Source: Pseudomonadota bacterium
GTDB taxonomy: Bacteria > Pseudomonadota > Alphaproteobacteria > Rhizobiales > Xanthobacteraceae
Length of the DNA: 62,722 bases
NCBI GenBank assembly: GCA_023404705.1
Contig: JAEYAU010000078.1
Location: 1-62,722, forward strand
Reading direction: 5' to 3'
In this document: one piece after another, positions 46,130-55,271 of the stretch
Position numbering within the stretch: position 1 is the stretch's first letter
Layout of the letters: the number at the start of each line of letters is the position of its first letter
Made by a program: the position numbers and the translations under genes
The notes under the pieces: model-generated
Database searches by the model: none
Told to the model about the DNA's origin: nothing
What the model saw: only the letters and a program-made list of their open reading frames with translations

Positions 46130-46750
46130 TTACAGTTTCGGCAGGCCGAGCCACACCGCGAAGGCGCTCAGCACCGTGTTGACAGCGAGCGCGGCCAGGA
46201 TCACGCCCATCACCCGCGCGATGACGCTCGCACCGGCGGTGCCGATGAGGCGAGACAGCGGCCCGGCCATGGCCAGGATCGCGAAGGTGATGGCCAGCAC
46301 GAGGGCGAGCACGAGGGCGGTCATCCAGAGCTGCGTGAAGTCGAAGCGGTGATCGTCGGTGAGCAGCACGACGGCCAGCATGGTGCCGGGTCCCGCGATC
46401 TTCGGGATGCCGATCGGATAGACCGCGAGTGCGGACGGGGTCTCGCTGTCGTCCGCCGGCCTTGGCGTATAGATCTGGCCGCGGATCGCTTCGAGCGCGA
46501 ACACGAAGAGGATGATGCCGCCCGCGATCTGAAAGGCGCGCAGCGATACGCCCATCTTCTCGAGCAGGAAGCCGCCGGCCACCATGAAAAAGACGAGCAC
46601 GGCGGCCGCCATGAGCACTGCCTGCAGCGCGATCCGGCGCTGGGTCGGCAGCTCGAAGCGCCCGGCGCGGTCCATGAAGGTCGGAAGCACGCCGATCGGA
46701 TTGACCACGACCAGCAGCGTGACGAACTCGTTCAAGCGCTCCTGCCACAT
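46130..46750 (-). CDS. MarC-family membrane protein
   Basis: This 206-residue protein has six helices and the family motifs FVTLLVVVNPIGVLPTF and VYPIGIPKIAGPGTML. MarC/UPF0056 proteins are inner-membrane proteins of unsettled function, once thought to be linked to multiple antibiotic resistance. It starts at ATG 46750 and is probably cotranscribed with the secreted protein downstream. Confidence 0.9.
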   Translation of the reverse strand: MWQERLNEFVTLLVVVNPIGVLPTFMDRAGRFELPTQRRIALQAVLMAAAVLVFFMVAGGFLLEKMGVSLRAFQIAGGIILFVFALEAIRGQIYTPRPADDSETPSALAVYPIGIPKIAGPGTMLAVVLLTDDHRFDFTQLWMTALVLALVLAITFAILAMAGPLSRLIGTAGASVIARVMGVILAALAVNTVLSAFAVWLGLPKL

Positions 46751-46831
46751 CGCGTCCCCCCGAATCAGCCGATCGTTCCGCGGCAGTGTTCGGTGGGGCG
46801 CGCGCAGGCGCAAGACGTCATTGCGTCGGGA

Positions 46832-48163
46832 TTAGTTGCCCTGGCCGAGGGCCCGCGTAAGCCAGGCGGCCGTGCGCAGCAGGCGCGCATCGTCGCCGCG
46901 GCGGCCGACAAGCTGCACGCCGAGCGGCAGGCCCGCCTGTGAGCGCAGCAGCGGCAGCGAGACGGCCGGCGTGCCGAGATAGGTCCACAGCGTGTTGAAC
47001 ACGGGATTGCCGGTGGCCTCGAGCCCGCGCGGCGCTTCGCCGGGCGCAGACGGGGTGATGATGGCGTCGTACTCCGCGAACACCGGGTTGAGCGCGGCAT
47101 TGAGCGGTCGCGCGCCCGCGACGGCTTCGAGATAACGCACGGCCGGCGTCTCGCGCCCCCGCTCGATCAGCTTGCGCAGCATCTGGCTCAGCTGTGCGGC
47201 GCCGCGGTCATAGTCGTGGCGGAAGTTGTGCGCCATCTCGACTTCCATGATGGCGCGGTGATGATCGTAGGCGGGCGCGAAGGCTGGCCCGATGTCGACC
47301 TCGGTGACGCACTCGCCGAGGCGCTGCACGAGCCCCGCGAAGCCGTCACGCATGGCGGGCTCGACATGGGTCCAGGCCGGGGAACGAACGAAGGCGAGGC
47401 GCGGCCGCACGGGTGGCTCGGATGCCACGCTCTCCACGAAGGACGGCCGGGCACCCTGCCGCGTGTCGGGATCTCCCGCATCGAAACCGACGAGAACCTG
47501 CGCCAGCAGCGCCGCGTCCTCGACGCTGCGCGCGAAGACGCCGACATGGTCGAGGGTGCGCGAGAGCAGCAGCGCGCCCGAGCGTGGGATCAGTCCGTGC
47601 GTCGGCTTGAAGCCGACCACGCCGCAGAACGCGGCCGGCCGGATCACCGAGCCATTGGTCTGCGAGCCGATCGCGCCCGGCACCATGCGGGCCGCGACGG
47701 CGGCGGCCGAGCCGCTCGACGAGCCGCCGGGCGTGCGCGTCGGATCGTGCGGATTGCGGGTCTTGCCGGGATGGAAATAGGCGTATTCCGTGGTCACGGT
47801 CTTGCCCATGATCACGGCGCCAGCAGCGCGCAACATGGCGACCGCAGCCGCGTCCTGTTGCGGCCGCCGGCCCGCATGCAGGGCCGAGCCGAACTCGGTC
47901 GGCATGTCGGCGGTGTCGAACAGATCCTTGATGCCGATCGGCACGCCGTGCAGGGGCCTCAGCGCCCGGCTGCCCTCGTGATGCCGGTCGGCTGCCTGCG
48001 CTTGGCGCAACGCGTGCTCCCGGTCGAGGAAGGTCCAGGCCTGCACCTCGGGCTCGGCCGCATCGATCCGCGCGAGGCAGGCCTCGACGAGCTCCGTCGC
48101 CTTGAGCCGGCCCTCGCGGAGCTGCGCGGCCGCGTCGCGAAGTCCGAGCGCTGCAAGGCTCAT
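46832..48163 (-). CDS. Amidase (amidase-signature family)
   Basis: This 443-residue hydrolase of the amidase-signature family has a Ser-Ser-Lys triad: Lys79 in GVPIGIKDLF, the TPGGSSSGSAAAVAAR cis-Ser loop (about 145-160) and the nucleophile Ser172 in GSQTNGSVIRP, where the usual GGS is NGS. It cleaves amide bonds. The gene lies 4 bp after the TRAP large permease, last in the operon dctP-dctQ-dctM-amidase, so the imported solute is probably an amide. Confidence 0.9.
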   Translation of the reverse strand: MSLAALGLRDAAAQLREGRLKATELVEACLARIDAAEPEVQAWTFLDREHALRQAQAADRHHEGSRALRPLHGVPIGIKDLFDTADMPTEFGSALHAGRRPQQDAAAVAMLRAAGAVIMGKTVTTEYAYFHPGKTRNPHDPTRTPGGSSSGSAAAVAARMVPGAIGSQTNGSVIRPAAFCGVVGFKPTHGLIPRSGALLLSRTLDHVGVFARSVEDAALLAQVLVGFDAGDPDTRQGARPSFVESVASEPPVRPRLAFVRSPAWTHVEPAMRDGFAGLVQRLGECVTEVDIGPAFAPAYDHHRAIMEVEMAHNFRHDYDRGAAQLSQMLRKLIERGRETPAVRYLEAVAGARPLNAALNPVFAEYDAIITPSAPGEAPRGLEATGNPVFNTLWTYLGTPAVSLPLLRSQAGLPLGVQLVGRRGDDARLLRTAAWLTRALGQGN

Positions 48164-48167
48164 CGCC

Positions 48168-49916
48168 TCAGCCGCCGTAGAGATAGGCCGGCAGCCAGAG
48201 CGTCATGCCAGGCCAGATATACATGAACACCATGCAGACGATGACGATCAGCATGTAAGGCATCATGCCGCCGAAGATCTGGTTGAGCGTCACGTGCGAC
48301 GGCGCCACACCCTTGAGATAGAAGGCCGACATCGCGACCGGCGGCGAGAGGAACGCAGCCTGCAGGTTCACGAACACCAGCACGCCCCAGAGGATCGGGT
48401 CGATGTTGAAGTGCTTGAGCAGCGGCAGGAAGATCGGGACGAAGATGATGATGATCTCGGTCCATTCCAGCGGCCAGCCGAGCAGGAAGATGATCGCCTG
48501 CGACAGGATCATGAACTGCACGGGCGTCAGGTTGAGCGAGAGCACCCACTGCTCGACCAGCGCCTGACCGCCGAGGATCGCGAACACGCCCGAGAACAGC
48601 GCCGAGCCGACGAACAGCCAGCACACCATGGCGGTGGTCTTGGCGGTGAGGAACACCGCCTCCTTGGTGCGCTTCCAGTCGAGCGTGCGCGCCTGGAAGG
48701 CGAGCAGGAAGGCGCCCGCGGCGCCGACAGCGGCGGACTCCGTGGCGGTCGTGATGCCGAACAGGATGACGCCGAGAACCACGACGGTGAGCAGACCGAG
48801 CGGCATGATCGACGAGGTTACGAGCTTGAGGACCTCGAACCGGTCACCGTCCATGCGCCAGTAGTAGCGGACGGTCAGCGCGATCAGCAGGACGGCGCAG
48901 ATGCCGAACCAGATGTAGAACTCCATCGGTGTGCCGGCCGCGACCGGCGGCGGCGCAGCCGTTGATGCGGCGCCGCCGAGCTGCTGCAGGCCCTCGGGCG
49001 CGGCCTCCTCGGTGACCTGCTGGTGGATGACGACGTACCACCAGGTGCCCCAGAGCGTGGACGCGGTGAGCGCGAAGGGCACCAGCGAGATGGCGAAATT
49101 CCGCAGCACGCCGAGATAGCCAAGCGGCTTCTTGTCCTCCGCCTCGAGGCGGGTGGCGCGGCGCGGCGCGAAGACGGCGCGCAGGAGCCCGACGAACATA
49201 TTGTTCGAATAAGCCTGCTGAAACTTGCGCACCCAGTCCGGCACCGGCACGCGGGTCTGCTCGGGCGGAAGCTGCGGGGCGATCTTCGGATTCAGCATCG
49301 CCCAGCCGATGATGTAGACGAGATAGAGGAACGACAGGAAGAAGCCCGGGAACATGGCCGCGGCGTAGAGCTTCACCACCGACTGTCCCGCGACCGCCGC
49401 ATAGACGATGATCATCACGGATGGCGGGATCAGGATGCCGAGGGTGCCACCCGCCGTGATCACGCCGGACGCGAGCTTCACGTCGTAGCCGGCGCGCAGC
49501 ATCGGGTTGAAGGCGATGACGCCCATCAGCACCACCACGGCGCCGACGAGGCCGCTGGCAATGCCCCAGAAGGTGCAGACGATCAGGGTCGCGACCGCGA
49601 GCGAAGCCGGCACGCGGCGGAAAGCGAGCTGGATCGAGTAGAACATCTTGTCGACCAGCGCTCCGCGCTCCATGACGTAGCCCATGAGCACGAACAGCGG
49701 GATCGAGATGAGCACGTCGTTGGTCATCGCGCCGTAGGTGCGATGGACCATCAGGTCGAAGACGCGGTTGTCCACCCAGTGCTGGTTGGGGTCGTAGAAC
49801 GCCTTGAAACCGAACACGATGCCGAGCCCCATCAGCGTGAACGCCGTGGGGAACCCCATCATGATCACGACGACGATGAGCCCCAACATCAGGAGCCCGA
49901 GGGCCGGATCACTCAT
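48168..49916 (-). CDS. TRAP transporter large permease (DctM-type)
   Basis: This 582-residue permease is longer than the usual ~430 residues. The family core is split by a central ~100-residue insertion (about residues 240-345) with two extra helices, a Pro/Ala-rich loop and the segment EEAAPEGLQQLGG. The N-terminus (FPTAFTLMGLGI...) and the late segments (TTATESAAVGAAGAF, LGWPLEWTEIIIIFVP) are typical of DctM. It overlaps dctQ by 4 bases and is followed by the amidase. Confidence 0.9.
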   Translation of the reverse strand: MSDPALGLLMLGLIVVVIMMGFPTAFTLMGLGIVFGFKAFYDPNQHWVDNRVFDLMVHRTYGAMTNDVLISIPLFVLMGYVMERGALVDKMFYSIQLAFRRVPASLAVATLIVCTFWGIASGLVGAVVVLMGVIAFNPMLRAGYDVKLASGVITAGGTLGILIPPSVMIIVYAAVAGQSVVKLYAAAMFPGFFLSFLYLVYIIGWAMLNPKIAPQLPPEQTRVPVPDWVRKFQQAYSNNMFVGLLRAVFAPRRATRLEAEDKKPLGYLGVLRNFAISLVPFALTASTLWGTWWYVVIHQQVTEEAAPEGLQQLGGAASTAAPPPVAAGTPMEFYIWFGICAVLLIALTVRYYWRMDGDRFEVLKLVTSSIMPLGLLTVVVLGVILFGITTATESAAVGAAGAFLLAFQARTLDWKRTKEAVFLTAKTTAMVCWLFVGSALFSGVFAILGGQALVEQWVLSLNLTPVQFMILSQAIIFLLGWPLEWTEIIIIFVPIFLPLLKHFNIDPILWGVLVFVNLQAAFLSPPVAMSAFYLKGVAPSHVTLNQIFGGMMPYMLIVIVCMVFMYIWPGMTLWLPAYLYGG

Positions 49917-50584
49917 GTCTGCAAGTCTCCCCCCATGCCGCGCTGGCGCGCGGCCTCGTCGATCTTCTGGGCACGCTCGATGGCGACCTTGCGCGCTTCC
50001 TCATCCACATAGTCGCTGTGCGCGAGCTGCTCCTCGACCACGTCGATCTCGCTGACGTCCTTGAGGCGGCTCGGCCATTCGCCGGTCCGAAGGCAGACGA
50101 CGCAGCGAACGATCTCGGCGACGCCCTGCAGCATCACCAGCGCGCCAGCGATCGGAATGACAGTCTTGAAGTGATAGACGGGCGGCCCATCCGCGGTCAC
50201 GTTCGAATGCTCGGCGATGCGCCAGGAATCGTGGGCGTAGTCGTAGCCCGCGTAGATCAGGGCGGCGATGCCAGGAATGAAGAACAGGAGATAGAGGGCG
50301 AGATCCAGCGTCGCCTGCGTGCGCGGCCGCATCGAGCTGTAGAGGAAATCGCCGCGCACATGGGCGTTCTGCGCGAGCGTGTAGGCGCCGGCGAGCATGA
50401 ACAGCGTGCCGTAGGCCATGTTCTCCACGTCGAAGATCCAGGCCGTGGGCGCATTCATGATGTAGCGCTTGAAGACCTCGGCGCAGACGATGCCCATCAG
50501 CACGATGATCAGCCAGGCCGCCGCCTTGCCGACCCATGTGCTGATCCCGTCAATCGTGTGCAGGAAGCGTTCAACGCCGGTCAT
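49913..50584 (-). CDS. TRAP transporter small permease (DctQ-type)
   Basis: This 223-residue protein has four helices (about residues 18-40, 55-75, 95-118 and 150-170) and the DctQ-typical AEVFKRYIMNAPTAWIFDVENMAYGTLF. The C-terminal ~50 residues form a charged tail. It overlaps dctM by 4 bases. A 174-bp gap with no gene separates it from dctP. Confidence 0.88.
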   Translation of the reverse strand: MTGVERFLHTIDGISTWVGKAAAWLIIVLMGIVCAEVFKRYIMNAPTAWIFDVENMAYGTLFMLAGAYTLAQNAHVRGDFLYSSMRPRTQATLDLALYLLFFIPGIAALIYAGYDYAHDSWRIAEHSNVTADGPPVYHFKTVIPIAGALVMLQGVAEIVRCVVCLRTGEWPSRLKDVSEIDVVEEQLAHSDYVDEEARKVAIERAQKIDEAARQRGMGGDLQT

Positions 50585-50758
50585 TCAAACTACCTCGAGG
50601 CGGAGTGAAGCAATGCGCGACGCCCTGTCGGCTGCCGCGGCCGGACAATTGCCTGGCGGGGATACGGAAGCGGCCGGAGCCGGGTTTCATGGCACCGACC
50701 GCTCCACGTCAGAGGCAATTGCGGGCGAGACGCGGCGACATCGCCGCGACCCACCGGA

Positions 50759-51889
50759 TCAGATCGGCTTCTTCGCGTTGGGACCGAAATAGTGCTCGTA
50801 AGCCATACGGCGGCTCACGACGGTGTCCTGCTCCCATTGCGTGGCGCGCTTGGCGAAGGCGAGCTGCGACTCGACGATCTCCTTGAACAGCGGGTTCTCG
50901 GCCGCCTTCTTCTTGACGACGTCGTCGTAGACCTCGAGCTGCTTGCGCAGCACCGCTTCCGGCGTCTTGTAGAACTTGACGCCGTCCTTGCTCTGCAGCT
51001 CCTGATAGTCCTTGGAATAGCGGTCGATCGCCTTCCACTGCATGTCCTGCGACGCCGCCTCGACCGCGTTAGCGATGATCGCCTTCATCTTGTCCGGCAG
51101 GCCGTTGTACTTGTCCTTGTTGAACATGATCTCGAACTGCTCGGCATTCTGGTGATAGCTCTGCAGCATGCAGATCTTCGAGACGTCCTGGAAGCCGAGG
51201 GCGCGGTCCGAGGAGGCGTTGTTGAATTCCGCCGCGTCGATAAGGCCGCGATCGAGCGCGGACACGATCTCGCCGCCCGGAAGCGCGTTGACCGAGGCGC
51301 CGAGGCCCTGGAACACGTCAATGGAGATGCCGACCGTGCGGAATTTCAGGCCGCGAAGATCTTCCGGCTTGGCGACCGGCTTCTTGAACCAGCCGAGCGG
51401 CTGCGTCGGCATCGGGCCGTACGGGAACGACACGACGTTGGCGCCGATCGAGGCGTAGAGCTTCTCGAGCAGCTCCTTGCCGCCGCCGTACTTGTGCCAG
51501 GCCATCAGCATGTTGGCGTCCATGGCGTAGCCGGGGCCCGAGCCCCAGAGCGCGAGCGCCGTCTGCTTGCCATAGTGATAGACGAGCACGCCGTGGCCGC
51601 CGTCGAGCGTGCCCTTCGACACGGCGTCGAGCAGCTGGAAGGCCGGCACGACGGCGCCCGCGGGCAGCACCTCGATCTTGAGATCGCCGCCGGTCATGTC
51701 GTTGACCTTCTTGGCGAAGTCGAGAGCGTATTCGTGGAAGATGTCCTTCGAAGGCCAGGTGCTCTGCCAGCGCATGCTGACCGCGCCCTGCGCCTGCACC
51801 ACGGTAGGTGCGGCCAGTCCGGCCGTCGCAACGGTTGCGCCTTTGAGAAATTTGCGCCGGGTCGGCTCGGTGCGGGACTTCCGTGACAT
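50759..51889 (-). CDS. TRAP transporter substrate-binding protein (DctP-type)
   Basis: This 376-residue periplasmic binding protein carries a twin-arginine-like signal (TRRKFLKGATVATAGLAAP). Its DctP family features include FAKKVNDMTGGDLKIEVLPAGAVVPAFQ, KPEDLRGLKFRTVG, and KTPEAVLRKQ. A Tat signal points to a folded or cofactor-handled export, which is common for TRAP binding proteins of keto- or aromatic acids. RBS GGGAGGAGA is strong. It is the first gene of the operon. Confidence 0.93.
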   Translation of the reverse strand: MSRKSRTEPTRRKFLKGATVATAGLAAPTVVQAQGAVSMRWQSTWPSKDIFHEYALDFAKKVNDMTGGDLKIEVLPAGAVVPAFQLLDAVSKGTLDGGHGVLVYHYGKQTALALWGSGPGYAMDANMLMAWHKYGGGKELLEKLYASIGANVVSFPYGPMPTQPLGWFKKPVAKPEDLRGLKFRTVGISIDVFQGLGASVNALPGGEIVSALDRGLIDAAEFNNASSDRALGFQDVSKICMLQSYHQNAEQFEIMFNKDKYNGLPDKMKAIIANAVEAASQDMQWKAIDRYSKDYQELQSKDGVKFYKTPEAVLRKQLEVYDDVVKKKAAENPLFKEIVESQLAFAKRATQWEQDTVVSRRMAYEHYFGPNAKKPI

Positions 51890-52488
51890 TCTCTCCTCCC
51901 TCGGTACAGGCAACCTTCATGGCCGCCTTGCTTTGCTTCACTGCGAATAGCGCGCGACTGCGCGACTATTCGAATGAGGTTGGTTGTACTGGGTGAAATC
52001 TTTTCAAACAAGCGGCACGAAAGACTTAAGGCAGCTTCGCGCCCGCAATGGCGTTCGCGTCACGGAAAGGTGAGCACGCGCGCCGCGCGCGGCTTCATCG
52101 CCATCATCCCGATACGGCGGCATTGCGTGAATCGCTGCCAGTGGAAGAAGCGCGATGGTGGCAACCGCCAACGCTCGCCAACACGCGACCGGCGTGATGT
52201 CGGTTCATATCTACGGCCAGTGGGGAGTTGCCCCCCGTTCGAGCAAGTACCCCGCCGCGAGGGCGTTATTCCTCTGGCGGCCCTGAGTTTGTCCAAGTTG
52301 TTCGCGATGCACAAGCAGATCGACGCCAGACACGCGGTCCCGAAGCCACAGGCACATGTTTCGGCCCTTGCGGACCAGGAAGTTGTTGGCACATTGCGAA
52401 AACCCATTGGCTAGCTCATGACACGTGCGGTCCCGATGCACCCAGATCGGCATCACGCCCGCGCAACCCGTCCCGAAGGGAGTTCACC
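51890..52488. other. 599-bp gap with a candidate operator
   Basis: No credible gene. A palindrome CGAATAG (51944-51950) / CTATTCG (51966-51972) with a 15-base centre lies about 55 bp upstream of dctP and is a candidate operator for the TRAP-amidase operon. Minus-strand open frames at 52060-52407 and 52211-52456 show no recognisable domain or good ribosome site. Confidence 0.5.
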
Positions 52489-54234
52489 GTGACCGGCTTC
52501 GCCTCGACGCTCGCGACCATCCGGCGGCTCGCCATGCCCTATTTCCGCTCAGAGGACCGCTGGCCCGGCCGCGTCCTGCTCGCGGCCGTGATCGCGATCG
52601 AGCTGATGGTGGTCGGCATCACGGTGCTGCTCAACACCTGGAACGCGCGCTTCTACAATGCGCTGCAAGACCGCAACTGGCAGAGCTTCGTCAACGAGCT
52701 CCTGTTCTTCTGCGTGCTGGCCGCCGCCTATATCGGGCTGAAGGTCTACCAGCTTTATCTCAACCAATGGCTCCAGATCCGCTGGCGCCGCTGGATGACG
52801 GCGCAGTATCTCGGCGACTGGCTCGATGGCAGCAATCACTATCGCATGCAGCTGCTCGGCGACGCAGCCGACAACCCGGACCAACGCATCGCCGACGACA
52901 TCCGCCAGTTCATCGAGCTCACGCTGTTCATCGGCGTCGGGCTGCTGGGAGCCATCGTCTCGTTCTTCTCCTTCGTGGTGATCCTCTGGTCGCTCTCCGT
53001 CGGCCCGCTGATCCTGCTCGGCGTCGACTGGGCGGTTCCGGGCTATCTGGTCTGGGTGGCGGTGATCTACTCGGCACTCGGCACCTGGCTTACGCATCTT
53101 ATCGGACGGCCGCTGATCGCGCTGAACTTCAACCAGCAGCGCTACGAAGCCGACTTCCGTTTCAACCTGGTGCGTGTGCGCGAGAACGCCGAGCAGATCG
53201 CGCTGCTCGACGGCGAGAAGGCGGAAGGCGTCCGGCTGCTCGACCGCTTCAACGCGGTGGTGAACAACTGGTTCGCGATCATGACGCGGCAGAAGAAGCT
53301 CAGCTTCTTTACCAACGGCTTCGGCCAGATCTCCACGATTTTTCCGGTCGTCGTGATCAGCCCGGCTTATTTCGCGGGCCATCTCCAGCTCGGCGGTCTC
53401 ACCCAGACGGCTTCCGCCTTCGGCAGCGTACAGCAGGCGCTTTCGTTCTTCGTCGATACCTATGTGCGCTTCGCCGAATGGCGCGCCGTGATCGAACGGC
53501 TCGACGGCTTCGAGCGCGCGACCGTCACGGCGCGCGCCGTCGCAATCACGGCTCCCGCGATCAAGATCGAACAGCGCGCCGCCGGACATGCGATCCGGCT
53601 CGAGGATCTCGACGTGCGCCTGCCGGAGGGCGCGCGGCTGGTCACGGCCGACGGGATCGTCATCGCACCCAAGGACCACGTGCTCGTCACGGGCACCTCG
53701 GGGTCCGGCAAGTCGACGCTGTTCCGCACAATCGCGGGCATCTGGCCGTTCGGCAGCGGCACGGTCCAGGCGCCGGCGGACAAGAAGATCATGGCGCTGC
53801 CGCAGCGCCCCTACTTTCCGATCGGACGCCTTGATGCGGCAATCAGCTATCCGGCCGAGCTCGGCAGCTTCGATCCGTCACGCATCCGCGAGCTCATTGC
53901 GGCGGTCGGGCTGCCGAAGCTCGCGGAGCGGCTCGCCGAGGAGGCGCACTGGAATCGCATGCTGTCGCTCGGCGAGCAGCAGCGGCTCGGCGTCGTGCGC
54001 GCGATCCTGCATGCGCCGGACTTCCTGCTGCTCGATGAGGCGACCGCTTCGTTGGACGAGCCGTCGGAAGCCGCGCTCTACCGGCTGATCCAGGAGCGGC
54101 TGCCCGCGGCCACGATCATCTCCATCGGCCATCGTTCGACGCTACGGCCGTTCCACAGCCGGCACCTGGCGCTGGTACGCGACGGCGATCATCACCGGGT
54201 GCAGGACGTGGCCTTTGCCTCGGCGGCCCAATAG
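52489..54234 (+). CDS. SbmA/BacA-like ABC transporter (fused membrane and ATPase domain)
   Basis: This 581-residue protein joins an SbmA/BacA-type membrane domain (five to six helices, with NTWNARFYNALQDRNW typical) to an ATP-binding domain near the C-terminus: Walker A GTSGSGKST, signature LSLGEQQRLGVVRAI, Walker B FLLLDEATASLDEPS. The signature departs from LSGGQ, as in this family (YddA type). Such proteins transport long-chain fatty acids, peptides or vitamin B12. Start GTG 52489 has GGGAG upstream. Confidence 0.87.
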   Translation: MTGFASTLATIRRLAMPYFRSEDRWPGRVLLAAVIAIELMVVGITVLLNTWNARFYNALQDRNWQSFVNELLFFCVLAAAYIGLKVYQLYLNQWLQIRWRRWMTAQYLGDWLDGSNHYRMQLLGDAADNPDQRIADDIRQFIELTLFIGVGLLGAIVSFFSFVVILWSLSVGPLILLGVDWAVPGYLVWVAVIYSALGTWLTHLIGRPLIALNFNQQRYEADFRFNLVRVRENAEQIALLDGEKAEGVRLLDRFNAVVNNWFAIMTRQKKLSFFTNGFGQISTIFPVVVISPAYFAGHLQLGGLTQTASAFGSVQQALSFFVDTYVRFAEWRAVIERLDGFERATVTARAVAITAPAIKIEQRAAGHAIRLEDLDVRLPEGARLVTADGIVIAPKDHVLVTGTSGSGKSTLFRTIAGIWPFGSGTVQAPADKKIMALPQRPYFPIGRLDAAISYPAELGSFDPSRIRELIAAVGLPKLAERLAEEAHWNRMLSLGEQQRLGVVRAILHAPDFLLLDEATASLDEPSEAALYRLIQERLPAATIISIGHRSTLRPFHSRHLALVRDGDHHRVQDVAFASAAQ

Positions 54235-54253
54235 GCCGCGACCGAGACGCCCA

Positions 54254-54286
54254 AAGAAAAAGGGCGGCGCCACGCGGACGCCGCCC
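54254..54286 (-). terminator. Rho-independent terminator for the TorF porin
   Basis: An 8-bp stem GGGCGGCG (54262-54269) / CGCCGCCC (54279-54286) with a 9-base loop. The A-run at 54256-54261 becomes a T-run on the minus strand, so it ends the porin gene read from the right. Confidence 0.85.
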
Positions 54287-54290
54287 ATTC

Positions 54291-54313
54291 GGAGAGAGAG
54301 AGAGGAGAGAGAG
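54291..54313. repeat. GA microsatellite
   Basis: A run of about eleven GA units with one interruption, lying between the porin stop codon and its terminator. It is non-coding here. Confidence 0.85.
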
Positions 54314-54314
54314 T

Positions 54315-55271
54315 TTACTTCAGGCCGCCGAGCGTGAGATCGACGGAGAGCTTTGCGACGAAGGCCGCGCTGCACCAGTTCGTCGCGCCGGTGGTGACGA
54401 AGTTGTTCACGATGACGGGCGCCGTGAGCGAAGCCGTGTGAGCGCTGGTCAGCGCGTTGCACTCGGCCTGCGACAGGTCCGTGTCGTGATAGCGCAGGTC
54501 GAGGGTGAAGGCCTTCCAGGTGAAGCCCACGCCGATGTTCCAGTAATTATAGTCCGGCAGATCCCAGCCCTGCGTGCCGGTGAGATCGACCCAGACGCCC
54601 GGAACGAGGTCGGTGGTGCCGAGCCAGTAGTGACCGAACTCGGCCGAGAGATAGGCGCCGATGCCACCCGGCAGGAGCGTGCCGGGCGCCGTGAACTTGG
54701 CAGTGGCCGAGGCGTAGGTGCCGTCGGCGCCGGAGTTCAGCCAGCTCGGCGAATAGTAGATGTTGCCACCGAGCGTGACGACGTCGTTCACGGTCCAGGC
54801 GGCCTTGCCGTAGATCTCCCAGAAGTCCGTGTTGCCGATGGTCGTGTTGCCGGACGGCACGATCACGGTGATGCCGTCGATCGCGCGCTCGTTCGGATAG
54901 TAGTAGTAGATGAAGCCGAGATCGAAGGCGACCGGGCCGAAGGTCGGACGCACGCCGGCGTAGAAGTCGATCTCCGCGCCCGGCGCCGTGGGAAGGTCCA
55001 CGCTCGAGCCCGCGATACCGGCATAGAGCTGCAGGTTCGGGTTGATGTTGAAGCGGGGCTCGAAATAGGCGTTGACCGAGGGGCCGCGATCGGACTGCGA
55101 GATGCCACGGAAATTGTAGTCCGTCATGATCGCGGCGCCGAAGGCGATGTCGAAGACGCTCGCGGCCGGCGGCGGAGGCGGCGGTGCCTTGCGGACCACC
55201 GGAACGTCGGCCGCAAAGGCCGCAGTCGAGAGAGCCAGCACGGATGCGGCTGTCAGAACCAGTCTCTTCAT
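54315..55271 (-). CDS. TorF-family putative porin
   Basis: This 318-residue outer-membrane protein has a signal peptide (ALSTAAFA-A), a Pro-rich linker (KAPPPPPPAAS) and TorF features: FGAAIMTDYNFRGISQSDRGPSVNAYFEPRF and a C-terminal barrel strand ending SVDLTLGGLK. TorF proteins form small barrels in rhizobia and related groups, often under metal or stress control. AAGGGG ribosome site and a terminator at 54254. Confidence 0.9.
   Translation of the reverse strand: MKRLVLTAASVLALSTAAFAADVPVVRKAPPPPPPAASVFDIAFGAAIMTDYNFRGISQSDRGPSVNAYFEPRFNINPNLQLYAGIAGSSVDLPTAPGAEIDFYAGVRPTFGPVAFDLGFIYYYYPNERAIDGITVIVPSGNTTIGNTDFWEIYGKAAWTVNDVVTLGGNIYYSPSWLNSGADGTYASATAKFTAPGTLLPGGIGAYLSAEFGHYWLGTTDLVPGVWVDLTGTQGWDLPDYNYWNIGVGFTWKAFTLDLRYHDTDLSQAECNALTSAHTASLTAPVIVNNFVTTGATNWCSAAFVAKLSVDLTLGGLK

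Noticed and set aside
50646..50721. Inverted repeat CAATTGCC / GGCAATTG in the gap of the TRAP operon
   Set aside because: Arms are only 8 bp and 60 bases apart; not convincing as an operator or a terminator.
52060..52456. Two minus-strand open frames in the gap before the SbmA-like gene
   Set aside because: No domain or good ribosome site; they could be remnants of a gene, but nothing supports this beyond openness.
54291..54313. GA microsatellite as a phase-variation switch
   Set aside because: It lies after the stop codon of the porin gene and not in a promoter or reading frame, so slippage would have no clear effect.
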